64,000 bases of DNA from contig NZ_KB235904.1 in NCBI RefSeq assembly GCF_000332155.1, forward strand, positions 2,215,813-2,279,812. The letters are read 5' to 3'. The stretch's first letter is position 1. Each line of letters opens with the position of its first letter. Position numbers and translations under genes: made by a program. Source of the stretch: Kamptonema formosum PCC 6407. Lineage in GTDB: Bacteria > Cyanobacteriota > Cyanobacteriia > Cyanobacteriales > Microcoleaceae. The notes beneath the pieces are model-generated. The model made no database searches. It was not told where the DNA came from and was given only the letters and a program-made list of their open reading frames with translations. This document shows positions 6,236 to 13,843 of this stretch, in pieces.

Positions 6236-8413
6236 TTATCGGGTGATACCTGTTATTATAAACGGTGCCCAGTAGTAAGGGTGTGCATAAAGTTTCAGAT
6301 CGGGTGTTTGCTTTCTCGCTCTAAAGAGTGCAGCCCGAATATCGGGGCGGATAGAGGAATCTTTGGGCAACTCTTCCATTATAGCTTGATACCATTCTAC
6401 TAATTTACCAGCGGTTAAGTCGCGCAGCCAGCGAGCAGCTTCATTCAAGGCTTCTACGTCTGATTTGTCTTGCCGTAGTTGATAGAATTTCATCATTACT
6501 AAGCCTGCTGCATCTGATTGTACTGTCCACAGGGTACTGGCGACGCGGGAGACTCCACGACTCAAAAAGGCGCTGACTAAACCGACATATTCAGTGGTAA
6601 TAGTTTGGTTGCCAGTGATGGCGGTTTCGCAGGCGGAAAGGCTGACTAATTCGCATTGGCTGAGATCCATTTCGAGGATATTCTCAACTCTCAGCCGTTG
6701 TTTCCCGGTGAGGCAGAAAGCCGATTTGCTGGGGGTGTGGAAGTTGTAAGAAGCGTGCCCAGTAAAGTGAATAATTGAGTAGTTGTCTAATAGGTGTTTT
6801 TCGACTTCCGCTAGGGTTACGGCTCCTCTGGCGAGGCGTTGATTGTTGGGGAAGAATCGGCAAATGTACTCGGACTCAACATTCGCAAATGGCAAATCTA
6901 GTAAGTTTTTCTCTTCATATTCGCTTTCGCTTTTTGGGTGTTCAATACTCAGTAACTTAACTTTATTAGCCAGCCCATCTTTTTGCTTTTCAGCTAACCC
7001 TAAACCAAGTTTCGCACTAGGCAAATAGCTGATGATGAACTCATCACCAAATAAAGCATGAATGGGAAACCGAAGTAAGTCCCGATGGGGAATTAAAATT
7101 AAGTTCTTAATCCCCTTTACTGCCTCTTCTATGGTCGCAATATTGAGAATATTGCCCAACTCTTTGAGGGTTTCTTCCAAGTTATCGCGCCAAGTTTGCG
7201 CCCCGCCTTCCTGTTTCTCTCCTTTGCCTTTGGCATATTCTTGATTCCACTTTTTCACCCATTTTTCAAATTCATCTAGGCGAGTTAAAGAATCTATTTC
7301 TGACTCGATAACGATAGGTGTAGATTCCCCAGATTTAATGATAAAGGTGTGGAGGGCGTAAGGGCTGAGATGCCAGTAAACGGAGGCTATTGCAGGGTTT
7401 AAAAGTTGCTGAATTTCGGTATATTTGGGTGAATACTCATCGCTGAATAGCCAAGATAAGAAAGCATTTTTCCCCTCTTCTGCGGTGTTTATAGCTTTTA
7501 TTAATTCCCCAGATTGAAGGAGTATATCTACTGTTAACTGTTGAAATTTTTCTAATTGATATTGAAGTATTTTTTTCTGAATTGGCTTTTGGGTTTTAGC
7601 AATAAAGCGACGAAATGAATCTGTATGATCTCGTTGTAATTGTTTCACTGTTGCAGTTTTCTCTAAACTTAGGGAGCTGTAGTAGTCTGGCTTAATGGCT
7701 AAAGCTTTGTCAAAAGAGTTGATCGCACCTTCAAAATCTTCTAAATGTCCTAGTGCAATACCTCGGTTATACCACGCATCGTGGTAGTCGGGTTTAAATT
7801 TAATAGCTTGGTCAAAAGAGGCGAGCGCTTCTTCATATTGCCCTAATTGATCGCAAAGTAGAATACCCCGGTTATTCCAAGCTTGGTAGAAGTCAGATTT
7901 AATGGCTAAAGCTTGGTCAAAAGAGGCGAGCGCAGCTTCCAAGTTTCCGAAGTGTGCCAGTGCAATACCTCGGTTATTCCAAACTTTGTGGTCGTCACGT
8001 TTAATAACTAACGCTTCGTCAAAACAGGCGATCGCTTCTTCAAATCGCTCTAATTTGAACAGCGCAAAACCTCGGTTATTCCAAGCTTCGTGGAAGTTAG
8101 GTTTGAATTTAATGGCTTGCTTATAAGATGCAATCGCTTCTTCAATTCGCCCTAATTCATACAGCACCAAACCTCGGTTATTCCAAGCTTGGTGGCAGCC
8201 AGGTTGGAATTTAATAGCTTGGTCAAAACAGGCGATCGCTTCTTCATTTCGCCCTAATTTTTTCAGCGCCCCACCCCGGTTATACCAAGCTACGTCGTCG
8301 TCAGGTTTGAATTCAATCGCTTTGTTGTAAGAGGCGATCGCACCTTCTAAATCCCCTCTCTCATATTGCAAATATCCCCGATTAAACCACGCATCAGCAT
8401 CTTCATTAATCAT
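6236..8413 (-). CDS. TPR-CHAT protein (caspase-like peptidase domain)
   Basis: 725 residues. Residues 1-240 form about seven 34-residue TPR units of the pattern AWNNRG-AL--LGR-EEAIA-FDQAI-FKPD. A helical linker (250-420) leads to a CHAT domain at about 430-725 with the marks LILIPHRDLLRFPIHALF, SYLPSAK, IHFTGHASYN and LVSLSACETA. The predicted catalytic pair is His553 and Cys595, both present, so the fold looks active. CHAT proteins are clan CD (caspase/separase-like) peptidases; known ones act in cell death, type III-E CRISPR and gasdermin-type defence, with TPRs as sensor or regulator. First of three tightly linked genes. AAGGAG directly precedes the ATG. The upstream 55 bases are copied from the promoter of 9548-10069. 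Confidence 0.9.
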   Translation of the reverse strand: MINEDADAWFNRGYLQYERGDLEGAIASYNKAIEFKPDDDVAWYNRGGALKKLGRNEEAIACFDQAIKFQPGCHQAWNNRGLVLYELGRIEEAIASYKQAIKFKPNFHEAWNNRGFALFKLERFEEAIACFDEALVIKRDDHKVWNNRGIALAHFGNLEAALASFDQALAIKSDFYQAWNNRGILLCDQLGQYEEALASFDQAIKFKPDYHDAWYNRGIALGHLEDFEGAINSFDKALAIKPDYYSSLSLEKTATVKQLQRDHTDSFRRFIAKTQKPIQKKILQYQLEKFQQLTVDILLQSGELIKAINTAEEGKNAFLSWLFSDEYSPKYTEIQQLLNPAIASVYWHLSPYALHTFIIKSGESTPIVIESEIDSLTRLDEFEKWVKKWNQEYAKGKGEKQEGGAQTWRDNLEETLKELGNILNIATIEEAVKGIKNLILIPHRDLLRFPIHALFGDEFIISYLPSAKLGLGLAEKQKDGLANKVKLLSIEHPKSESEYEEKNLLDLPFANVESEYICRFFPNNQRLARGAVTLAEVEKHLLDNYSIIHFTGHASYNFHTPSKSAFCLTGKQRLRVENILEMDLSQCELVSLSACETAITGNQTITTEYVGLVSAFLSRGVSRVASTLWTVQSDAAGLVMMKFYQLRQDKSDVEALNEAARWLRDLTAGKLVEWYQAIMEELPKDSSIRPDIRAALFRARKQTPDLKLYAHPYYWAPFIITGITR

Positions 8414-8438
8414 CTCCTTTTCCCTTTGCGCCGTCTAT

Positions 8439-8493
8439 TTTGTTTAGTATTTGTCGCACTCTGGCAGTCTAATGAATTTGATTATACTATAAT
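8439..8493 (-). promoter_or_regulatory. Duplicated promoter region with lost start codon, upstream of TPR-CHAT
   Basis: This 55-base block matches 10058-10112 at about 49 of 55 positions, including the -10-like TATAGTATAAT read on the minus strand. In the 10058 copy the block ends with ATGCTAAACAAA, the first codons of the 9548-10069 gene; here the ATG has become ATA and the rest of that gene is missing. The piece therefore now serves as the promoter and leader of the TPR-CHAT gene. Confidence 0.7.
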
Positions 8494-8559
8494 CCCATTT
8501 TTCATAAAGACTGAGTTTGTTCATCCAACCTCCGAGATTTTACTCGGAAAATAAGTGTT

Positions 8560-9546
8560 TTATCGATCGGATAATTCACTAATTGCCATACTCCGGTTAT
8601 GCCAAGCTTCTTGGTAATCCGGTTTAATAACTAAGGCTTTGTCAAAAGACGCGATCGCACCTTCTAAGTCTCCTAACTGTCTCAGGGCAACGCCCCGGTT
8701 ATTCCAAGCTTCGTGGTAGTCTGGTTTAATAGCTAAAGCCTTGTCAAAAGAGGCGATCGCGTCCTCAAATCGCTCTAAGCTATTCAACGCAATCCCCCTA
8801 TTTATCCAAGCTTCGTGCTTGTCGATTTTCAATTCAATCGCTCGATCGTAAGAGGCGATCGCGTCTTCAAATCGCCCTAAGTTTTTCAGCGCAATCCCCC
8901 GATTATTCCAAGCTTCGTGCTTGTCGATTTTCAATTCAATAGCTTTGTCGTAAGCAGCGATCGCGCCTTCAAATTGCCCTAATTTTCCCAGTGCCATGCC
9001 CCGGTTATACCAAGCTTCGTGGTAGTCTGGTTTAATAACTAAAGCTTTGTCGTAAGAAGCGATCGCGCCTTCAAATCGCCCTAATTTTCCCAGTGCCACG
9101 CCCCGGTTATACCAAGCTTCGTGGTAGTCTGGTTGAATCGCTAAAGCTTTGTCAAAAGATGCGATCGCGTCTTCAAAATCTCCGAATTTTCCCAGTGCAA
9201 CGCCCCGGTTATACCAAGCTTCATGGTAGTCTGGTTGAATGGCTAAAGATTTGTCAAAAGAAGCGATCGCTTCTCCCAATCGCCGTAAGCGATACAGCAC
9301 ATTACCTCGGCTATACCAAGCTTGGTACAAGTCAGGCTTAAATTCAATCCCTTTGTCGTAAGCAGCGATCGCTTCCTTATATTGCCCTAATTCATACAGC
9401 GCCTCACCCCAATTATACCAAACTTTGTAGAAGTCAGGTTGGATGCCAATGGCTTTCTTGTAAAAGGCGATCGCACCTTCAAAATCCCCTTTTTCATATT
9501 GCAAATATCCCCGACTAAACCACTCCTCAGCCTTTTGATTAACCAT
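8560..9546 (-). CDS. Tetratricopeptide repeat protein
   Basis: 328 residues from ATG at 9546, made almost only of about nine consecutive 34-residue TPR units (W-NRG-AL--LG--E-AIASFDKAL-IKPDYHEA). The start at 9546 is preferred over the longer frame because it gives MVNQKAEEWFSRGYLQYEKG, matching the first TPR of the TPR-CHAT gene, has AGAGGG upstream and avoids overlap with the preceding gene (1-base gap). It has no CHAT domain or membrane segment, so it would be a pure protein-binding scaffold. The repeats and flanking promoter are similar to those of 6236-8413, pointing to a segmental duplication. Confidence 0.85.
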   Translation of the reverse strand: MVNQKAEEWFSRGYLQYEKGDFEGAIAFYKKAIGIQPDFYKVWYNWGEALYELGQYKEAIAAYDKGIEFKPDLYQAWYSRGNVLYRLRRLGEAIASFDKSLAIQPDYHEAWYNRGVALGKFGDFEDAIASFDKALAIQPDYHEAWYNRGVALGKLGRFEGAIASYDKALVIKPDYHEAWYNRGMALGKLGQFEGAIAAYDKAIELKIDKHEAWNNRGIALKNLGRFEDAIASYDRAIELKIDKHEAWINRGIALNSLERFEDAIASFDKALAIKPDYHEAWNNRGVALRQLGDLEGAIASFDKALVIKPDYQEAWHNRSMAISELSDR

Positions 9547-9547
9547 C

Positions 9548-10069
9548 TTAATTTCCCTCTGCGTCCTCTGCACCTTTGCCGTTAATTTCTCTTCCCAAAC
9601 CATCCCCAACAAACACCGCCTCAATCACCTTCCCCCGCCAATCTTCCTCAACAATTGGCAGCGGAAACTTAGCTAAAATCCTCTTACCAAATTCCCCCGC
9701 AACTCCTCCCAATTCCCCACCGCGAATTTCACTCAACAATACCAACCGCCGCGCTAATTCCTGATGCGATGTAATAGATGGGTTATCAATTGCTAATAAC
9801 CTCTCACCAAACTGCCGCAACCAAGCCGCTAACTCCGTCTCCTTAACACCTTTCACCATCAAAAACCCGGCCACATTCCCGCTGCTAGTGCCTCGATCTA
9901 CCTCTTCTAATAGTTGCATAAAAATCGCCTCATATTCGGCATCAGTCCGGGTGAGACGCGGTGGCGCTACAGGAGTGCGACGGCTGCTATTATCCTGGGG
10001 AAATAAGGGAAAAATAATCAGTAGTTGTTGAAATAATCGCTTGATATATTGCCAAATTTTGTTTAGCAT
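9548..10069 (-). CDS. Leader protein of the TPR block, amphipathic or hydrophobic N-terminus, family often seen beside TPR/CHAT genes
   Basis: 173 residues from ATG at 10069 (a GTG three codons upstream is possible). The N-terminus MLNKIWQYIKRLFQQLLIIF is basic and amphipathic or hydrophobic, and may associate with a membrane. A soluble domain follows: DAEYEAIFMQLLEEV, VKETELAAWLRQFGERLL, ELARRLVLLSEIRGGELGGVAGEFGKRIL. I recall similar 170-180 residue proteins placed directly before TPR or CHAT genes in filamentous cyanobacteria, with no assigned function. It is followed after one base by the TPR gene, so the two are translationally linked. Promoter at 10058-10112. The last residues (GAEDAEGN) are low complexity. 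Confidence 0.7.
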   Translation of the reverse strand: MLNKIWQYIKRLFQQLLIIFPLFPQDNSSRRTPVAPPRLTRTDAEYEAIFMQLLEEVDRGTSSGNVAGFLMVKGVKETELAAWLRQFGERLLAIDNPSITSHQELARRLVLLSEIRGGELGGVAGEFGKRILAKFPLPIVEEDWRGKVIEAVFVGDGLGREINGKGAEDAEGN

Positions 10070-10112
10070 TTGTCGCACTCTGACCGTGTAATAACTTTGA
10101 TTATACTATAAT
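10058..10112 (-). promoter_or_regulatory. Promoter and start region of the TPR block, parent of the copy at 8439
   Basis: On the minus strand TATAGTATAAT lies about 30 to 40 bases before the ATG at 10069 and fits a -10 element. The block is repeated with 6 mismatches at 8439-8493. Confidence 0.6.
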
Positions 10113-10253
10113 ATTAGATCAAAACCATCCCTATTTTAGGTACATAGTTGCGCTTCAGCGCTTAGGGGAGGGTTAGAGCATCGACTACGTACCTTAAGAT
10201 TGCATCAAAGAATATGGTAAACTCCGAGAGTAACAATCAAAGATATTGATGCC

Positions 10254-11231
10254 ATGACGCGATTTATTCACGATCGCTTTGCCAAAGAATACTTGGCAGA
10301 AATGCTGTCACCAATAGGCACTGTTAATATTGGTCGTGATGTCACTTCCGAAGTCCGAGAAATAGATGTTTACTTTACTCCCACCACTGTCACACCAGAA
10401 TATGTAGAAACATTGGGAATCTTGGGAAAAATGGCAACAGCAACGGCAATTTTTGAGCCATTTCGCAACCCAGTAAGTGTCAGCGAAGTTAACAGTTGCC
10501 TCAGCAAATTATGGGATGTCCGAGGAGAATTAGAAAGACAAGCTAGAAGACAAAATACCCGCTGCGAAGAAGCAGAAATGCCCAAACTGTGGATACTCAC
10601 CCCCACAGCATCAAAAGTATTGTTAGATGGGTTTAATGCCACACCCGACAACGAGAATTGGATGCAGGGAATTTATTTTTTAGGGGAATATTTGCGAACC
10701 GCCATAGTCGCGATCCACGCCTTGCCAGAAACTCCCCAGACGCTATGGTTGAGAATTTTGGGTAGAGATGGAGTACAACAGCGAGCGATCGCACAGTTGA
10801 GCAGCCTCGCATTGGATGACCCGATGCGAATTAATGCGCTAGAATTATTATATCGGTTACAATCGAACTTAGTAACCGATAGCGAACAGCAATTAGACAC
10901 AGAAGATCGGGAGTTAATTATGGCGATCGCACCACTTTTTCAAGAACAATTGCAACTTGCCAAACAGCAAGGTATCGAACAAGGTATTGAACAAGGTATC
11001 GAACAAGGGATCGAACAAGGTAGACAAGAACAACAACGCTTAATTTTAGCAAATTTTCTGCGAGAAAGATTTGGAGAATTGCCCCCGGAAATAGCAGCAC
11101 TTCTCTCTCCAGTATCTACTATACCTGTGGCGGAATTTACTCGGCTGTTACTGGAAATATCCATGCTAACAATAGATGAAGTAGGACTGCAACAGGCAGT
11201 AAGACTCTTAACAGAAAATGGAGAAAGGTAG
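10254..11231 (+). CDS. Rpn/YhgA-like putative nuclease with C-terminal DUF4351-like segment
   Basis: 325 residues. The N-terminal half (FIHDRFAKEYLAEMLSPIGTV...SEVREIDVYFTPT) has the layout of the PD-(D/E)XK Rpn-like family common in cyanobacteria, where the acidic REIDVYF strand is the usual metal-site strand; the second acidic residue and Lys are not clear, so activity is uncertain. Residues about 237-258 are an IEQG tandem repeat (12-base units at 10968-11015) inside a predicted helix. The C-terminus NFLRERFGELPPEIAALL matches the end segment I know as DUF4351. Rpn proteins are linked to recombination or mobile DNA. Divergent from the TPR block; the 175-base gap holds both promoters. Confidence 0.7.
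   Translation: MTRFIHDRFAKEYLAEMLSPIGTVNIGRDVTSEVREIDVYFTPTTVTPEYVETLGILGKMATATAIFEPFRNPVSVSEVNSCLSKLWDVRGELERQARRQNTRCEEAEMPKLWILTPTASKVLLDGFNATPDNENWMQGIYFLGEYLRTAIVAIHALPETPQTLWLRILGRDGVQQRAIAQLSSLALDDPMRINALELLYRLQSNLVTDSEQQLDTEDRELIMAIAPLFQEQLQLAKQQGIEQGIEQGIEQGIEQGRQEQQRLILANFLRERFGELPPEIAALLSPVSTIPVAEFTRLLLEISMLTIDEVGLQQAVRLLTENGER
10968..11015 (+). repeat. In-frame 12-base tandem repeat (IEQG codons)
   Basis: Four units of CAAGGTATCGAA or one-base variants encode QGIE repeated. The unit length is a multiple of three, so copy number can change without a frameshift. Confidence 0.85.
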
Positions 11232-11300
11232 AGGTATATCTGCTAATGACAGTTTATTTCTTTTTTCCTAATTTCCACTCTTCCCATTATATTTCATAAC

Positions 11301-11387
11301 TACGCACGTCTCGCCAGAAACCGGGTTTCTTTGTAGATTTCTAGTTTCCAAATGAAGATTTTTCTGAGAAACCCGGTTTCTTTGCAT
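11301..11387. repeat. Dispersed palindromic repeat, family A, short variant
   Basis: TACGCACGTCTCGCC followed by AGAAACCGGGTTTCTTTG and, after 35 bases, GAGAAACCCGGTTTCTTTGCA. It lies between convergent genes (plus-strand nuclease, minus-strand mltA) and may end both transcripts. Confidence 0.75.
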
Positions 11388-11413
11388 CAGCTCAGATCCT
11401 TATACTCTTAATA

Positions 11414-12598
11414 CTACTTCAAAATCAAATAATATAACTCCCCAGTAGCATTAATTAACCCCGCCCTATCCCCCGCTAAATCTCCAGTCCCCATAAAAAC
11501 ATCCACTCTCCCAGGCCCTTTAATCGCTCCTCCAGTATCCTGATCTAACACATATCTACTAACATCAACTTGTTCTAATTTACCCTCTTGATTTTGATAG
11601 GGAATCCGAGTATTAATCAAGGCTAAAGCACCATGAGGCATCAAAGATTTATCCGTAGCAATCGAACGTTCAGGAGTCACTGGCACGCCTAAACTACCCG
11701 TCGCCGGCGCACCGTTTGTTTCCCTAAAAAATACAAAACTTTCATTTCGGGGCAAATACTTATTCATATCCGCAGGAAATTGTTGAAAATATTGAGTAAG
11801 CCTAATTAAAGTCAACTCTTCTAAAGTAAATTTTCCATCTTTAACTAATTCTCTGCCCACGCCAGTATAAGGGCGATCGGTTTTGCTAGCATAACCAACA
11901 GTCATCACATTACCATCAGTTAATTGCAACCTGGCAGAACCTTGAACGTGAACTAAAAAAGCTTGAAAGCGATCGCGCAACCAAACTAATTCTAACCCCC
12001 GCAATTGCGTTGCGCCCAAACCATCCGCCCCTTCTAACTGCAACCGCGTCGGGTGCGGTTTCGGCCAAGAGGCTAAATTAGGAGGTAAGCGATAAAGGGG
12101 ATAGCGATATTCCGCCGTCGGTTCCCGCGAAGCGCGGTAAATTGGCTCAAAATAGCCCGTAAAACCTACAGTTCCCTTACCATCTTTGCCGACAGCTTGA
12201 TAAAATACAAATTCTCGCTTGACAGATGCTTGCAATTGTGCTGGAGAATTAGAACTAACAACTAATTGGCGAAAACGTTGCAAAGAAAGGCGAACGCGAT
12301 CGCGCGTAATACCTGCGATCGCATACTTCTGATAAGCAGCAGCAGCCTTGGGCGATTGCAAATAGGCTAAACTGTAATCAATCGCAGTTAGAAGCGATCG
12401 CTTATCTCCCGGTTTACCCGCCTCGCCCCAAATTTGACCATCTAAACCTAAAATATCCGACCCGCTAACAACATCCAAGCGATCGGGAGTCATCCGTTGT
12501 AGCGGCGGGACATTAGCAACAACCGCCAAAGATAAAGCAATAGGAAACAGACAGCCACAAGCGAACAGGCGGCCCAGAGAGAATATAGAATAAGGCAT
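11414..12598 (-). CDS. mltA: Membrane-bound lytic murein transglycosylase A
   Basis: 394 residues with a hydrophobic N-terminal export segment (about 11-30). The MltA barrel is recognised by VGFTGYFEPIYRASRE (around 140-156) and by the C-terminal 3D domain with QDTGGAIKGPGRVDVFMGTG, which carries the conserved aspartates of the active site. The enzyme cleaves peptidoglycan glycan strands to 1,6-anhydro products at the cell envelope. In E. coli MltA is a lipoprotein; here the only Cys candidates (14, 16) are too near the N-terminus for a sure lipobox. Full length, no break. Spaced 167 bases from the next minus-strand gene, so probably transcribed alone. Confidence 0.9.
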   Translation of the reverse strand: MPYSIFSLGRLFACGCLFPIALSLAVVANVPPLQRMTPDRLDVVSGSDILGLDGQIWGEAGKPGDKRSLLTAIDYSLAYLQSPKAAAAYQKYAIAGITRDRVRLSLQRFRQLVVSSNSPAQLQASVKREFVFYQAVGKDGKGTVGFTGYFEPIYRASREPTAEYRYPLYRLPPNLASWPKPHPTRLQLEGADGLGATQLRGLELVWLRDRFQAFLVHVQGSARLQLTDGNVMTVGYASKTDRPYTGVGRELVKDGKFTLEELTLIRLTQYFQQFPADMNKYLPRNESFVFFRETNGAPATGSLGVPVTPERSIATDKSLMPHGALALINTRIPYQNQEGKLEQVDVSRYVLDQDTGGAIKGPGRVDVFMGTGDLAGDRAGLINATGELYYLILK

Positions 12599-12765
12599 AA
12601 GTATAGCAACCGCTTTCAGCGGTTAGGGGCTAGGGGCTACGATGCTCAGGGCTAGGGAAAGAAGGGAAAGAAGGGAATAGAATAAGCGAGTTTCAGGAAC
12701 TCAGAATGTATTAACCGACGAAAGCGGTTGCTGTAGTATTCGACCTAAGTTAGAGAGGTTTTGCC

Positions 12766-13029
12766 TTATTCGTCTACGTCTGAAAAATCAGGCCTAGAAC
12801 TATAAACAGGTTCCACACGAATAGCCATCACGCTACCGGGGCGAACCACCATATACTCATTTTCCCGATTTTTCATCGGGACATTAACAAATTCTTTAGA
12901 GTCAAATTTGGGTACAATCACCCCGCTGTACCACTTCTGAAAATCTTGCAGCGTACCGAAACGCACCTCTTGCTGGTGGCCGCCTTCTAGCATCAGGTGT
13001 ACGACAAATTCATTAGGAGTTCTGGGCAT
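12766..13029 (-). CDS. Conserved cyanobacterial protein of unknown function (87 aa)
   Basis: A small soluble protein with beta-rich pattern: EFVVHLMLEGG, QEVRFGTLQDFQKWYSGVI, KEFVNVPMKN, EYMVVRPGSVMAIRVEPVYSS. There is no motif for catalysis, metal or membrane. The even spacing of conserved-looking Gly, Trp and Pro residues and the codon use like its neighbours suggest a real gene. I recognise it only as a cyanobacteria-wide hypothetical of this size. It is followed by a 45-base gap to the GNAT gene, which lies upstream on the same strand, so the two may form one operon. Confidence 0.65.
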   Translation of the reverse strand: MPRTPNEFVVHLMLEGGHQQEVRFGTLQDFQKWYSGVIVPKFDSKEFVNVPMKNRENEYMVVRPGSVMAIRVEPVYSSRPDFSDVDE

Positions 13030-13074
13030 ACAGATTTTAGATTTAGAATTTAGAATGATTTTACATCTTAACCC

Positions 13075-13590
13075 TCAAACTCCATCAAAATATGCTGGAT
13101 AGCTTACTAAGCCGCTAACATCTGTCAAAGCGCCGGGATAAAGTTCCGCCACCATAAACACCTCATCGGGTAATTCCAAGGAAGGAGTCAAACCAAATTG
13201 ACTCGCCCTCTGAAACCCAAAAGGCTGATAATATTCGGGTTCACCTACAACCACAACAATACCGTGACCCAACTCGCGACATTTTGATAAACCAAATTCT
13301 ACTAACTGGCTACCAATGCCTTGTCTTTGGCGTTGTGGGGCGACTGCTAGGGGGGCGAGGGCGAGGGCCCCAAACGTGCGATCGCGCCCTTCAATAGCGA
13401 GACTGGTAAACAGAATATGCGCGATCGCTTCCCCATCCTCCCGCGCCACCAGCGACAATTCGGGGATAAAATTGGGGTACTTGCGGATGACCTCGACGAG
13501 CTCCGCCTCACCGATCCCGCCGAAAGCCGCTATCAGCAAAGCGCGAATCGCAGGTACATCCTTATCTGTTTCAGCAGCAAAAGATAACAT
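13075..13590 (-). CDS. GNAT-family N-acetyltransferase, YhbS-like
   Basis: 171 residues. The acetyl-CoA site is clear: LAPLAVAPQRQRQGIGSQLVEFGLSKC (about 81-107), where the Q/R-x-x-G-x-G/S loop binds the pyrophosphate. Next come the beta5 strand GIVVVVGEPEYYQPFGFQRAS and a C-terminal FMVAELYPGAL, which are typical of the YhbS subgroup. It transfers an acetyl group from acetyl-CoA to an unknown amine. It is upstream of the 87-residue protein on the same strand, and divergent from carB across a C-rich repeat region. Confidence 0.85.
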   Translation of the reverse strand: MLSFAAETDKDVPAIRALLIAAFGGIGEAELVEVIRKYPNFIPELSLVAREDGEAIAHILFTSLAIEGRDRTFGALALAPLAVAPQRQRQGIGSQLVEFGLSKCRELGHGIVVVVGEPEYYQPFGFQRASQFGLTPSLELPDEVFMVAELYPGALTDVSGLVSYPAYFDGV

Positions 13591-13639
13591 AAGTAGTCCG
13601 ACAAAAATAAAGCGAATAGGCGGGGCGAATTCTATTCGC

Positions 13640-13743
13640 CCTGTCCCCTTCCCTTCTTCCCTTCTTCCCCTAGTCCCTAGCCCCTAGCCCCTAGCCCCTT
13701 CTTCCCCCCTAGTCCCTAGCCCCTAGCCCCTAGCCCCTTCTTC
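13640..13743. repeat. Tandem CCCTAGC-type short repeat in the GNAT-carB gap
   Basis: Heptamers CCCTAGC / CCTAGCC and CCCTTCTTC blocks are repeated many times. Related strings are at about 12620-12665 and 43013-43040. This is typical short tandem repeated DNA of filamentous cyanobacteria and is not coding. Confidence 0.8.
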
Positions 13744-13843
13744 CACAATGGTGCAAGTTTGTATTACATAACACGGTTTTGACACTAGGGCTTAAAATAG
13801 TTTGGACTTAGCGTGAATCCTGTCCAACTAACGATACTAACCT

